Below are positions 47,603-56,254 of a DNA stretch of 64,000 nucleotides, in pieces. The stretch spans positions 2,542,001 through 2,606,000 of the forward strand of contig NZ_CP020555.1 of assembly GCF_002080455.1 (NCBI RefSeq), read 5' to 3'. The stretch is from Streptomyces sp. Sge12. Lineage in GTDB: Bacteria; Actinomycetota; Actinomycetes; Streptomycetales; Streptomycetaceae. The number at the start of each line of letters is the position of its first letter. Positions within the stretch are counted from its first letter, which is position 1. The notes under the pieces are model-generated. The model was not told the DNA's origin. It made no database searches and worked only from the letters and a program-made list of their open reading frames with translations. Position numbers and translations under genes: made by a program.

Positions 47603-47636
47603 GGCCAGATCCTGTCACATAGTGGCCAAACGGCCA
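47602..47636. promoter_or_regulatory. Three TGGCCA-type half-sites in GlxA/oxidoreductase divergent region
   Basis: TGGCCA occurs at 47602-47607 and 47623-47628 (21 bp apart, two helical turns). An inverted partner GGCCA at 47632-47636 forms the dyad TGGCC-AAAC-GGCCA (47623-47636). It overlaps the regulator start codon. It may be an AraC-type or autoregulatory site. Confidence 0.4.
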
Positions 47637-47730
47637 ACACCGTCGCGGGGTGCCGTGCCCGAATCTGGGACACGTCGCCGGGAAAAGGCCCGGAACCGAC
47701 GCCAAAACGGATGGAATGAGGCGGACAGAG

Positions 47731-48654
47731 ATGCGCGCGATCGTCGTGAACGAGTGGGGCGGCCCGGAGAACCTGGTCGAGCGGGAGATCGACCGGCCCG
47801 AGCCCGGTCTGGGCGAGGTCCTGGTCCGCGTCCACGCGGCCGGCGTCAACCCCGTCGACTGGAAGACCCGGGACAGCGGCGCGCTCATCGCCTGGGGCGA
47901 GCACCCGATCGTGGGCTGGGACGTCTCCGGCACCGTCGAGGCGGTCGGCCCCGGCGTGACCGTCCACGCCCCCGGCGACGAGGTGTACGGCATGCCGCAC
48001 TTCCCGCGGCAGGCAGGCGGCTACGCCCAGTACGTGACCGCTCCGGCCCGGCACTTCGCCGCGAAGCCGGCCACCCTGGACCACGTGCAGGCCGCGGCCC
48101 TGCCGCTGGCGGCGCTGACCGCCTGGCAGGCCCTGGTGGACACGGCCGGGGTGAGCGCCGGGCAGCGGGTCCTGGTGCACGCGGCGGCCGGCGGTGTGGG
48201 CCACCTGGCGGTGCAGATCGCCAAGGCCCGCGGCGCGTACGTGATCGGCACCGCGAGCGAGGGCAAGCACGCGCTGCTGCGTGAGCTGGGCGCCGACGAG
48301 GTGATCGACTACCGCACCACCGACTTCGAGGACGCCGTCTCCGACGTGGACATCGTGATCGACGCCGTCGGCGGGGAGTACACGCAGCGCTCGCTGAAGG
48401 TCCTCAAGACCGGCGGCCACCTGGTGACCCTGCCCGGCCCCGACTCCCTCCCGGCCGACCCGCAGGGCGTGCACGCCTCCTGGGTCCTGGTCGAGCCGGA
48501 CCTGGCCGGCCTGCGGGAGATCGCGGCCCTCGTCGAGCAGGGGCTGCTCAAGCCGCTGGTCGACACGGTGCTGCCGCTGGAGCAGGCGGCGCGGGCCCAC
48601 GAGATCGGCGAGCAGGGCCGCACCACCGGCAAGATCGTCCTGACCGTCGCCTGA
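47731..48654 (+). CDS. NADP-dependent oxidoreductase (zinc-independent MDR/quinone reductase)
   Basis: 307 residues of the medium-chain dehydrogenase family without catalytic zinc ligands, closest in look to quinone oxidoreductases. GroES-like N-domain: VRVHAAGVNPVDWKTRDSG, PIVGWDVSGTVEAVGPGV. Rossmann: LVHAAAGGVGHLAVQIAKARGAYVIGTAS, then GADEVIDYRTTDFED. ATG 47731 has GAGG 9 nt upstream. Divergent from the GlxA-type regulator; converges on the NACHT gene. Confidence 0.92.
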   Translation: MRAIVVNEWGGPENLVEREIDRPEPGLGEVLVRVHAAGVNPVDWKTRDSGALIAWGEHPIVGWDVSGTVEAVGPGVTVHAPGDEVYGMPHFPRQAGGYAQYVTAPARHFAAKPATLDHVQAAALPLAALTAWQALVDTAGVSAGQRVLVHAAAGGVGHLAVQIAKARGAYVIGTASEGKHALLRELGADEVIDYRTTDFEDAVSDVDIVIDAVGGEYTQRSLKVLKTGGHLVTLPGPDSLPADPQGVHASWVLVEPDLAGLREIAALVEQGLLKPLVDTVLPLEQAARAHEIGEQGRTTGKIVLTVA

Positions 48655-48672
48655 GCGGCCCGGTCTGCGGCG

Positions 48673-48708
48673 GGACGGCCCGGACCCTCTCTAGGGGGCG
48701 GGCCGTCC
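48673..48708. terminator. Bidirectional hairpin between oxidoreductase and NACHT gene
   Basis: GGACGGCCCG (48673-48682) pairs with CGGGCCGTCC (48699-48708). The right arm lies inside the last codons of the minus-strand gene. Confidence 0.65.
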
Positions 48709-51138
48709 GCGCAGGTGGCTCTGGAGCCGGGCGTGGCGGAACTGGTAGACGGCGCCGACCTGGCGCAGCACGCCGCGCCGGTAGGCGTCCTCCAGGAAAG
48801 CGACGGTCGCCCAGGGGAGGCGGCCGGTCAGCGGCAGCCAGATCCGGGTCAGCAGCACCCACTGCCCCCAGGCGGTGAACGCCAGGGCGTAGGAGAGCGC
48901 GCCGGCCACCCCGCCCACGGCGCCGAGCGCGAGCCCCTCGGCCATCGGCCAGGTCAGGGGGCCGACGACGCCCTGGAGCAGCTCGGTCATGAGCCGGCCG
49001 CCGAAGGCGATCACCAGGGTGAGCATCGGGGCGAGGAAGAGGGCCTGGCGCACCACGATGCTGCGGTTGATGGCCAGCAGGTCCGTCGGGGTGGCGGCGC
49101 GGCCGAGGTCGATGGGGGTCTCCAGGGTGGCCACGAGCCCGAGTACGAGCCCTCCCGCCAGGGCGAAGGTGAGCCCGTACATCAGGCAGTTGACGGCCGT
49201 CGCCTCGACCACTGCCGGATCGAGCAGCACCCCGCCGTACGTCAGCTGCGCGCCGACGGTGTGGGCGAGCCCGCACCCGAGGCCCATCACGAGGCCGCCC
49301 AGCAGTCCGGCCGGTACGAGGGTGGCGACGCGGCGGGCGGACGGTCCGGCGGACGGCCGGTGGCGGCCCGGCAGCCGTATCCGCACCCGGGACGGCTCGA
49401 ACGCCCGGATCCCGAGCACGGCCACCAGGCCGTGGACCAGCCCGAAGGCGAGGCCGACGGCGGGGCCGAACAGCAGCGCGTCCAGCAGGCCCGTGCCGAG
49501 GGCGAAGGCGGCACCGTGGCCCGCGGCCAGGTTCTTGGCGGGGAAGACCAGCCAGTCGGCGACCGCGGTGACCAGGGAGCAGGCCAGGACGACGGCCAGG
49601 ATGCGCGAGGTCAGCGGCAGTGACTCGCGCAGCTGCCACCACGCCAGGTCCTGGCCCTCGCGCCGCTCGGGCCGGTCCAGGTGCCCGGCGAGGTGGCCCA
49701 GGTAGTGCCGGGCGCGCAGCGGGTCCCAGGTACGCGGCCCGCGCGTGCGGCGGGCGCCCGGGGCGGCCGTGGGTGGCGACCCGTAGACGCTCGGCACGAA
49801 CCCGGCCAGCAGGTGTTCCTCGATGGCCCCCGGGGTCGGGAAGCGGGCGCTGTCGAGCAGTACGGCCGGGTCCTGGGCCGGGGTGTCGCTGTAGAGGGTC
49901 CGGGCGAGCAGCACCATCAGCGGGGTGCGGAGCACGGCGGCGAGGCGGGCGCCGGGCGCGCCCTCCGGGTCCGTGCGCAGCCGCTCCAGCACGGGGTCCC
50001 AGCCGGTGGCGGCCCTGCCGTCGCGGCCGGCCGGCGCGGTGGGGCGCGCGGTACGGGGCAGGTAGTGGACCAGGTCGTCGGCGTCCAGGTCCAGCAGCTC
50101 GATGCCCGCGGTCCGGCGGAGCACCTCGACCCCGACGGCCTCGGCGAACTGCTCGGTGCGGCTGGTCAGGAACAGCGGCAGCGCACTGGTGTTGAGTTCG
50201 CGCAGGGCGACGCCGAGCAGCCCGGGGGCCATCTCGTCGAACCCGTCGAGCACCGGCAGGATCCATCCGGCGTCCACCAGGGCGGCGGCGAGGGTGGAGC
50301 CGCCGGGCGCGCTCGCGTCGAGGTTCGGATGGTCGCGCAGCAGGCGGGCGATCAGCCAGTCGCGCAGGGTGGTGCCGGTCGGGTCCCACGATCCCATGCT
50401 GAAGACCACGGGTACGGGCTCGCCGGGGGTGCGGGCGCCCAGGTGGTCGAGGACGAACCGCAGGACGAGGACGGTCTTGCCGGAGCCGGCCCGGCCGAGC
50501 ACGACCAGCCGGCCGGACCGTACGCGCCGGTAGACGTCGGCGATGTCGGTGAGGCCGCCGTCGAGGGAGGGCGCCGCCGGGGACGTACCGCTGATGTTGT
50601 CCCGGTGGTCGAGCAGTTCGGCGGGTGCGGAGCGCCAGCGCACGGGCAGCGGGAAGGGGTCGTGGATGCGGCGCTGCTCCTCCTCGCGGATGCAGCGGCC
50701 GTAGACGTCGTGGGCGAGCGCCTCGGCGACCGCGGCCAGGGCGCTGCGGGACGTCGGCAGTGTGCCGGGGCGTACCGCCCGGACCGGTGGGGGCGCCGGT
50801 ACGGGGTCGGGCACGGGAGCCGGGGCCGGGGCCGGGGCGGCGTCGGGCGCGGACGACTCGCGTACGTGCTGCTCCGCGGCCGGCCCGGCGGCGGCGGCCG
50901 CGTTGCCGCGGTGGGCGGCCAGCAGGTCCGTCCAGAGCTCGTCCCGGTCGCGCCGCAGCTCGTCGGCCAGTGCGTGCGCGACCTGCTTCACCGTTCCCAT
51001 CCGGGCGTCGGTGGGCTTGCCGGTCTCCAGCCGGTGGATGGTGCGGACCCCGAGCCGGGACCGCTCGGCCAACTGCTCCTGCGTCATCCCCGCCTCGTGC
51101 CGCAACCCGCGGAGCAACGCACCGAACCGGCTGCTCAC
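48691..51138 (-). CDS. XRE-HTH / NACHT NTPase / polytopic membrane protein
   Basis: 815 residues, a STAND-type signalling ATPase. Residues 5-60 are a Cro/C1-type HTH (FGALLRGLRHEAGMTQEQLAERSRLGVRTIHRLETGK). A Pro/Ala linker (95-125) follows. The NACHT domain (about 200-420) has Walker A VLGRAGSGKT (213-222), Walker B ILPVLDGFDEM (293-303) and FLTSRTEQF. From about 510 to 780 there are roughly eight hydrophobic segments. The C-terminus carries a conserved RRGVLRQVGAVYQFRHARLQSHL motif. GTG 51138 has AAGGA just upstream. It is divergent from a secreted cutinase-like gene; the shared region has two dyads. Related NACHT proteins act in bacterial immunity, but nothing here shows that role. Confidence 0.9.
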   Translation of the reverse strand: MSSRFGALLRGLRHEAGMTQEQLAERSRLGVRTIHRLETGKPTDARMGTVKQVAHALADELRRDRDELWTDLLAAHRGNAAAAAGPAAEQHVRESSAPDAAPAPAPAPVPDPVPAPPPVRAVRPGTLPTSRSALAAVAEALAHDVYGRCIREEEQRRIHDPFPLPVRWRSAPAELLDHRDNISGTSPAAPSLDGGLTDIADVYRRVRSGRLVVLGRAGSGKTVLVLRFVLDHLGARTPGEPVPVVFSMGSWDPTGTTLRDWLIARLLRDHPNLDASAPGGSTLAAALVDAGWILPVLDGFDEMAPGLLGVALRELNTSALPLFLTSRTEQFAEAVGVEVLRRTAGIELLDLDADDLVHYLPRTARPTAPAGRDGRAATGWDPVLERLRTDPEGAPGARLAAVLRTPLMVLLARTLYSDTPAQDPAVLLDSARFPTPGAIEEHLLAGFVPSVYGSPPTAAPGARRTRGPRTWDPLRARHYLGHLAGHLDRPERREGQDLAWWQLRESLPLTSRILAVVLACSLVTAVADWLVFPAKNLAAGHGAAFALGTGLLDALLFGPAVGLAFGLVHGLVAVLGIRAFEPSRVRIRLPGRHRPSAGPSARRVATLVPAGLLGGLVMGLGCGLAHTVGAQLTYGGVLLDPAVVEATAVNCLMYGLTFALAGGLVLGLVATLETPIDLGRAATPTDLLAINRSIVVRQALFLAPMLTLVIAFGGRLMTELLQGVVGPLTWPMAEGLALGAVGGVAGALSYALAFTAWGQWVLLTRIWLPLTGRLPWATVAFLEDAYRRGVLRQVGAVYQFRHARLQSHLRGRPAP

Positions 51139-51221
51139 TTGTCCGTCCTTCCCCCGACGACGCTCCTGCCATCTGTGTCCGATGTCCTCCCGGATCCCGG
51201 TCAAACCACGGGGCACCGTCG

Positions 51222-51257
51222 ACCGGCCACATATGGCCGGTTGCGGACATGGTCCGC
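51222..51257. promoter_or_regulatory. Two adjacent perfect dyads in NACHT/cutinase divergent region
   Basis: Dyad 1 is ACCGGCCA-CATA-TGGCCGGT (51222-51241). Dyad 2 is GCGGAC-ATG-GTCCGC (51243-51257), beginning one base later. They lie centrally in the 198-bp gap, about 84 nt from the NACHT start and 80 nt from the cutinase-like start. They are candidate operators for the HTH domain of the NACHT protein. Confidence 0.6.
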
Positions 51258-51336
51258 CGACCAGCACGAACACCACGATGAGTGCCGGTCGCCGCACCCG
51301 ACGCGGCGCCCTCTCGACCATGGGGAGTTGACCCGT

Positions 51337-52110
51337 ATGTCCACCACGAAGCCGAACAGGCTCACCCGCCGCCTCAAGTCCGTCGTCGCGTCGACGGTCC
51401 TCCTGCTCGCCGGCGCGGTCGTCGCACCGACCGGCGCGCACGCCGCCCCGGCGAACCACTACTACATCGAGATCGGCGGCACCGGCGCGGCGGCGGACGC
51501 GCCCGGATGCACCACGAGCTTCGACGCCGCGAACCGGAATCTGAACGGGGGCATCGCGATTCCGGTCTGCTACGTGGCCAGCGGCGGCCCCTTCGTCGGG
51601 AGCCACAACGAGCAGCCGGCCCCCTTCGCGCCGAGCTTCGGCGACAGCGTGAACCAGGGCTACTGGAACGCCAAGGCCGCCCTGGAGAACGCCTACCGCG
51701 CCGACCCGACGGCCCGCTTCACCATCGCCGGCTACTCCCAGGGCGCCTGGGTCGGCGACCTGCTGCTCCAGACGATCGCGAACAACGGCACCGAGGTACC
51801 GCGCGACCGGGTCGACGGCATGCTCTACTCCGACCCGATGCAGCCGGGAACCGGTTTCTGGCGCCTGGTCCCGCAGGGGGTCCTCATCCCCTTCGTGGCC
51901 TACTCCCCCGGCACCGGGCCGGAGGACTTCCCGGGGGTCCCCGTCCAGCGGCACTGCATCAAGACCGACGGGGTCTGTGACGCGACGTCGCTGGACTCCT
52001 TCCCCGGCTTCCTGCAGCAGCACCCGCGCTACTTCCGGGAGGGCGAGATCATCGCCACCACCCTCACCGGGCACGGCGGCCGGGGCACCGTCTGGTACCC
52101 GGCGGCCTGA
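51337..52110 (+). CDS. Secreted cutinase/PE-PPE-like serine hydrolase
   Basis: 257 residues. A Sec signal peptide (KSVVASTVLLLAGAVVAPTGAHA, cleavage after AHA) is followed by an alpha/beta-hydrolase-like domain. The nucleophile elbow is FTIAGYSQGAWVGDLLL (GxSxG), the oxyanion side is YYIEIGGTGAAADAPG, and late residues KTDGVCDATSLDSFPGFLQQHPRYF may carry the Asp and His. Four cysteines (GCTTS, PVCYV, RHCIK, GVCDA) could form two disulfides. ATG 51337 has GGGGAG 9 nt upstream. Similar Streptomyces proteins are labelled cutinase-family or PE-PPE-domain; substrate unknown. Confidence 0.87.
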   Translation: MSTTKPNRLTRRLKSVVASTVLLLAGAVVAPTGAHAAPANHYYIEIGGTGAAADAPGCTTSFDAANRNLNGGIAIPVCYVASGGPFVGSHNEQPAPFAPSFGDSVNQGYWNAKAALENAYRADPTARFTIAGYSQGAWVGDLLLQTIANNGTEVPRDRVDGMLYSDPMQPGTGFWRLVPQGVLIPFVAYSPGTGPEDFPGVPVQRHCIKTDGVCDATSLDSFPGFLQQHPRYFREGEIIATTLTGHGGRGTVWYPAA

Positions 52111-52123
52111 TCCCGGACAGCGC

Positions 52124-52158
52124 GACGCCGCGGCCCGCACGGGGGGGGCCGCGGCGTC
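52124..52158. terminator. Bidirectional hairpin between cutinase-like gene and mnmA
   Basis: GACGCCGCGGCCC (52124-52136) pairs with GGGCCGCGGCGTC (52146-52158), between convergent stop codons. Confidence 0.85.
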
Positions 52159-52170
52159 CTCGCGTGAGCG

Positions 52171-53304
52171 TCAGACGGCGGCGGTGGCCCGCGTCGTGGT
52201 CGCGATGGTGGCGGAGCCGACCACGCGGGTGCCGTCGTAGAGCACGATCGCCTGGCCGGGGGCGACGCCCCGGACCGGCTCGGCGAAGGAGACCCGCAGC
52301 TCGCCGTCGACGACCTCGGCGAAGACCTCGGTCTCGCCGCCGTGGGCGCGCAGCTGGGCGGTGTAGGTGCCCGGGGCGGCGGCCACGGCTCCGCACCAGC
52401 GGGGGCGGATCGCGGTGAGGGCGGTGACGTCCAGGGCCTCGACGGGGCCGACGGTGACGGTGTTGTTCACCGGGGAGATGTCGAGGACGTAGCGCGGCTT
52501 GCCGTCGGGGGCGGGGTGGCCGATGCGCAGGCCCTTGCGCTGGCCGATGGTGAAGCCGAAGGCGCCCTCGTGGGTGCCGACCTTCTCGCCGGTCGCCTCG
52601 TCGACGATGTCCCCCTCGGCCTTGCCGAGGCGGTTCGCGAGGAAGCCCTGGGTGTCGCCGTCGGCGATGAAGCAGATGTCGTGGCTGTCGGGCTTCTTCG
52701 CGACGGCCAGGCCGCGGCGCTCGGCCTCGGCGCGGATCTCGTCCTTGGTGGTGAGGGTGTCACCGAGCGGGAAGAGGGCGTGGGCGAGCTGCTTCTCGTC
52801 GAGGACGCCGAGGACGTAGGACTGGTCCTTGGCCATGTCGGAGGCGCGGTGCAGCTCCCGGGAGCCGTCCTCGTTCAGCACGACGGTCGCGTAGTGGCCG
52901 GTGCAGACGGCGTCGAAGCCGAGCGCGAGGGCCTTGTCGAGCAGCGCCGCGAACTTGATCTTCTCGTTGCAGCGCAGGCAGGGGTTCGGGGTGCGCCCGG
53001 CCTCGTACTCGGAGATGAAGTCCTCGACCACGTCCTCGCGGAAGCGCTCGGCCAGGTCCCAGACGTAGAAGGGGATGCCGATGACGTCGGCGGCACGCCG
53101 GGCGTCGCGGGAGTCCTCGATGGTGCAGCAGCCACGGGCACCGGTCCGGAAGGACTGCGGATTGGCGGACAGCGCCAGGTGGACGCCGGTCACGTCGTGC
53201 CCGGCTTCGACGGCGCGGGCGGCGGCGACGGCGGAGTCCACTCCGCCGGACATGGCGGCCAGGACGCGAAGCGGGTGGTTTGCGCGCGGCAGGTTCTCAG
53301 TCAT
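52171..53304 (-). CDS. mnmA: tRNA 2-thiouridine(34) synthase
   Basis: 377 residues. MnmA activates U34 of Lys/Glu/Gln tRNAs with ATP and inserts sulfur from a persulfide relay. PP-loop: [20 protein letters not shown]. Catalytic Cys pair: the Cys in [12 protein letters not shown] and the one in [17 protein letters not shown]-terminal beta-barrels: [18 protein letters not shown] onward. ATG 53304 ([14 protein letters not shown]) is used; its ribosome site is weak. A cysteine desulfurase, a probable sulfur donor, lies two genes away on the same strand (54052-55215), with an amidase gene on the other strand between them. Confidence 0.96.
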   Translation of the reverse strand: MTENLPRANHPLRVLAAMSGGVDSAVAAARAVEAGHDVTGVHLALSANPQSFRTGARGCCTIEDSRDARRAADVIGIPFYVWDLAERFREDVVEDFISEYEAGRTPNPCLRCNEKIKFAALLDKALALGFDAVCTGHYATVVLNEDGSRELHRASDMAKDQSYVLGVLDEKQLAHALFPLGDTLTTKDEIRAEAERRGLAVAKKPDSHDICFIADGDTQGFLANRLGKAEGDIVDEATGEKVGTHEGAFGFTIGQRKGLRIGHPAPDGKPRYVLDISPVNNTVTVGPVEALDVTALTAIRPRWCGAVAAAPGTYTAQLRAHGGETEVFAEVVDGELRVSFAEPVRGVAPGQAIVLYDGTRVVGSATIATTTRATAAV

Positions 53305-53373
53305 AGCACCGTCCAGAGTACGGGGGAACCGAGCGGGGTCACAGCGCGTTATCGGGTACGGGGGGTGGATCAC

Positions 53374-54042
53374 ATGACCGAGCTCGAGAACAAAAGACCG
53401 AAACCGCGGAGCCGGACCCGCAGGGCGGTGCTCTTCGGCGGGCTCGGCGTCTTCGCGGCGGCGGCGGTCGCCGGCCGCGACGAGATCGGCCGGGCCTGGT
53501 GGCTGATACCGGGAGTGGCCAAGCCGCGCAAGGAGGGCGAGCTCGACCACGTGGGTGCGAGCTGGACCTCGGCCTCGCCCGCGAACTGGCGGATGGCGGA
53601 CCGGCCCGACGACTACCGGGTGGACCGGATCGTCGTCCATGTCACACAGGGCAGCTTCGAGGGCTCGGTGCAGGCCTTCAAGAATCCGTTCCACAGGGCG
53701 TCGGCGCACTACATGGTGCGCGGCGACGGCCACGTGGAGCAGCTGGTGCGCGAGATGGACGTGGCCTTCCACGCGGCGAACCGCTCGATGAACGAGCGCA
53801 GCATCGGCATCGAGCACGTCGGCTTCGTGGAGCGCCCGCAGGACTTCACGGACGCGATGTACGCGGCTTCGGCCCGGCTGGCGGCCGACGTCTGCCACCG
53901 GTACGGGATACCGGTGGACCGCACCCACCTCGTCGGGCACTCCGAGGTCCCCGGCGCCGACCACACCGATCCCGGCCCGCACTGGGACTGGGACCGCTAC
54001 ATACGCATGGTCCGGGAGGCCCGGGCGGCCCTCCCGGCCTAG
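53374..54042 (+). CDS. N-acetylmuramoyl-L-alanine amidase (Amidase_2) with Tat-like signal
   Basis: 222 residues; a zinc amidase cutting the MurNAc-L-Ala bond in peptidoglycan. The N-terminus [23 protein letters not shown] has a twin-arginine-like motif before a hydrophobic segment, so export or anchoring outside is expected. The amidase domain shows [16 protein letters not shown] (first zinc His), [20 protein letters not shown], and [23 protein letters not shown] (second His and the catalytic pocket). ATG 53374 has GGGGGTGGA 3-5 nt upstream; GTG 53365 is an alternative. It lies between mnmA and the desulfurase on the opposite strand. Confidence 0.9.
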   Translation: MTELENKRPKPRSRTRRAVLFGGLGVFAAAAVAGRDEIGRAWWLIPGVAKPRKEGELDHVGASWTSASPANWRMADRPDDYRVDRIVVHVTQGSFEGSVQAFKNPFHRASAHYMVRGDGHVEQLVREMDVAFHAANRSMNERSIGIEHVGFVERPQDFTDAMYAASARLAADVCHRYGIPVDRTHLVGHSEVPGADHTDPGPHWDWDRYIRMVREARAALPA

Positions 54043-54051
54043 GCCGACGGC

Positions 54052-55215
54052 CTAGCTGAGGCCCGCCGTGCGGGCGCGCTCCACCGCCGGGCCGATGGCC
54101 GCGGCCAGGGCGGCGACGTCCTCCTTGGTGGAGGTGTGGCCGAGGGAGAAGCGCAGGGTGCCGCGGGCCAGCTGCGGGTCGGTGCCGGTGGCGAGCAGGA
54201 CGTGGCTGGGCTGGGCCACGCCCGCGGTGCAGGCGGATCCGGTGGAGCACTCGATGCCCTGGGCGTCGAGCAGGAGCAGCAGGGAGTCGCCCTCGCAGCC
54301 GGGGAAGCTGAAGTGCGCGTTGGCCGGAAGGCGCTCGTCGGGGTCTCCCCCGAGTACGGCGTCGGGCACGGCCCTGCGGACCGTGGCGATCAGTTCGTCG
54401 CGCAGGGCGCCGATCTCGGTGGCGAACCGCTCGCGCCGCTCCGCGGCGAGGACGGCGGCCACGGCGAAGGCGGCGACGGCCGGCACGTCGAGGGTGCCGG
54501 AGCGGACGTGCCGCTCCTGGCCGCCGCCGTGCAGGACGGGTACGGGGCTCTGGTCGCGGCCGAGCAGCAGCGCCCCGATGCCGTAGGGGCCGCCGATCTT
54601 GTGGCCGCTGACGGTCATGGCGGCGAGTGCGCTGTCGCCGAAGCGGACGTCGAGCTGTCCGAAGGCCTGGACGGCGTCCGAGTGCAGCGGGATCCCGTAC
54701 TCACGGGCGATGGCGGCCAGTTCGCGGACCGGCATGACGGTCCCGATCTCGTTGTTGGCCCACATCACGGTGGCCAGGGCCACATCGTCGGGGTTGCGCT
54801 CGACGGCCTCGCGGAAGGCCTCCGCGTGCACCCGGCCGTAGCGGTCCACGGGCAGGTACTCGACCTGTGCGCCCTCGTGCTCGGCGAGCCAGTGGACGGC
54901 GTCGAGCACGGCGTGGTGCTCCACGGGACTGGCGATGACCCGGTTCCGGGCGGGGTCGGCGTCGCGCCGGGCCCAGTAGAGGCCCTTGACGGCGAGGTTG
55001 TCGGCCTCGGTGCCGCCGGCGGTGAAGACCACCTCGCTGGGACGGGCACCGACCGCCTCGGCGAAGGCCTCGCGGGCCTCCTCCACGGTACGGCGGGCCC
55101 GGCGGCCGGCGGCGTGCAGGGAGGAGGCGTTCCCCGTGGCGGCGAACTGCGCGGTCATCGCCGCGGCGGCCTCCGGCAGCATCGGGGTGGTGGCGGCGTG
55201 GTCGAGGTAGGCCAT
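54052..55215 (-). CDS. Cysteine desulfurase (NifS/IscS-like)
   Basis: 387 residues, PLP-dependent; takes sulfur from cysteine as an enzyme persulfide for Fe-S clusters and thiolated tRNA. Motifs: [31 protein letters not shown] Lys in [13 protein letters not shown], and the persulfide Cys in [23 protein letters not shown] 55215. Proximity to mnmA, without an IscU or SUF scaffold nearby, favours a role in tRNA sulfur transfer; inference. Converges with the amidase gene only 9 bp away. Confidence 0.94.
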   Translation of the reverse strand: MAYLDHAATTPMLPEAAAAMTAQFAATGNASSLHAAGRRARRTVEEAREAFAEAVGARPSEVVFTAGGTEADNLAVKGLYWARRDADPARNRVIASPVEHHAVLDAVHWLAEHEGAQVEYLPVDRYGRVHAEAFREAVERNPDDVALATVMWANNEIGTVMPVRELAAIAREYGIPLHSDAVQAFGQLDVRFGDSALAAMTVSGHKIGGPYGIGALLLGRDQSPVPVLHGGGQERHVRSGTLDVPAVAAFAVAAVLAAERRERFATEIGALRDELIATVRRAVPDAVLGGDPDERLPANAHFSFPGCEGDSLLLLLDAQGIECSTGSACTAGVAQPSHVLLATGTDPQLARGTLRFSLGHTSTKEDVAALAAAIGPAVERARTAGLS

Positions 55216-55349
55216 GATCCCCCGATTCTACGAGTCCACCGGTGGCCCCTTGTGCCGCGGGACCCCGCGACGGCCCGCGGGGCACCCCGGGCGCCGCCGG
55301 AAAAGCCCCTGCCGCCGGGCGGACCCGGTCGGGCCCGCCGGGCGGGACG

Positions 55350-56207
55350 TCAGGACGGGCGCAGCGCGCGGGCCAGTTGGCGGGACTGGGCGACCAGGTG
55401 GTCGGAGGAGTCCCAGACCTCGGCGTCCTCCTCGAGGAAGCCGCCGGCCAGGTTGCGGGTGGTGATGGAGACCCGGAGCGGGCCGGGGGCCGGCCGGCGG
55501 CGGACGTGGGTGGTGAGTTCCACCGTCGGGGTCCAGGCCACCAGGCCGAGGTCGAAGGCGGTCGGCGGCAGCGCGTCCACGGCCAGGAGCATGGAGAGCG
55601 GGTCGGCGTCACGGCCGTCGGCCAGCTCGAACCAGGCCCGCATCTCGCCCTTGCCGGAGGGCGCTCCGACGGCCCATCCGGCGGTCGCCGGGTCCAGGCG
55701 GAGCCGGAGCCGGTCCACGATGGCGGAGCTGCCGGGGATCGGGGCCGGGCCGGCCTCGGGGCCGATGCAGTCCTCGTAGGCGGGGATGGCGGGCGGCACG
55801 GCGACGGTGCGCACGTCGTCCGGCAGGGCCGCGAGGTCGCCGTAGGAGGCGAGGACGCGGATGCGCTCGATCTCGGCGCCGCTCTCGTCGTACTGGAACA
55901 GCGAGGCCTGGCCGGTGGAGAGGGTGCGGCCGACGCGGACGACCTGGGTGCGGATCACGGCGGGGCCGGGCACGGAGGAGGTCAGGTAGTGCGCGGAGAC
56001 CGTGAAGGGGTCCGGGTGCGGCAGGGCCGCCGACAGGGCCCGGCCGACGAGGGCCAGCAGGTATCCGCCGTTCACGGCGGCGATGATCGTCCAGCCGGCG
56101 GAGAGTTCCGCGTCGTACACCCCGGGCTCGTCCGCGCGCGCGGTGATGGCGGTGTCGCGGTCGAACTCACTGTCGCCGATGGAGGCCTTGGCAGCTGCGT
56201 GTGACAT
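55350..56207 (-). CDS. Acyl-CoA thioesterase-like hotdog protein (double hotdog)
   Basis: 285 residues of the TesB-like/4HBT_3 group: two hotdog halves, with GWTIIAAVNGGYLLALVGRALSAALPHPDPFTVSAHYLTS in the first and DPLSMLLAVDALPPTAFDLGLVAWTPTVELTTHVRRRPAPGPLRV in the second. It likely hydrolyses fatty acyl-CoA. Start ATG 56207; I see no ribosome site, so it may be leaderless. A GCTAC-N6-GTAGC dyad lies 23-38 nt upstream, in the promoter position, and may be the operator of a TetR-type lipid regulator encoded elsewhere. Confidence 0.88.
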   Translation of the reverse strand: MSHAAAKASIGDSEFDRDTAITARADEPGVYDAELSAGWTIIAAVNGGYLLALVGRALSAALPHPDPFTVSAHYLTSSVPGPAVIRTQVVRVGRTLSTGQASLFQYDESGAEIERIRVLASYGDLAALPDDVRTVAVPPAIPAYEDCIGPEAGPAPIPGSSAIVDRLRLRLDPATAGWAVGAPSGKGEMRAWFELADGRDADPLSMLLAVDALPPTAFDLGLVAWTPTVELTTHVRRRPAPGPLRVSITTRNLAGGFLEEDAEVWDSSDHLVAQSRQLARALRPS

Positions 56208-56229
56208 GTAAACGACGGTACACCGGCTT

Positions 56230-56245
56230 GCTACTAAGCGGTAGC
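56230..56245. promoter_or_regulatory. Dyad GCTAC-TAAGCG-GTAGC before thioesterase gene
   Basis: Perfect 5-bp arms (56230-56234, 56241-56245) lie in the 47-bp gap between the TRIC gene and the thioesterase start. It resembles TetR-family operators of lipid metabolism in form only. Confidence 0.45.
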
Positions 56246-56254
56246 TTTCTTTTG

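Noticed and set aside
48691..52110. Calling the NACHT locus an antiphage island
   Set aside because: No nuclease, toxin, phage or mobility gene nearby and no composition change; the location is ordinary core genome. Kept as a hypothesis to test only.
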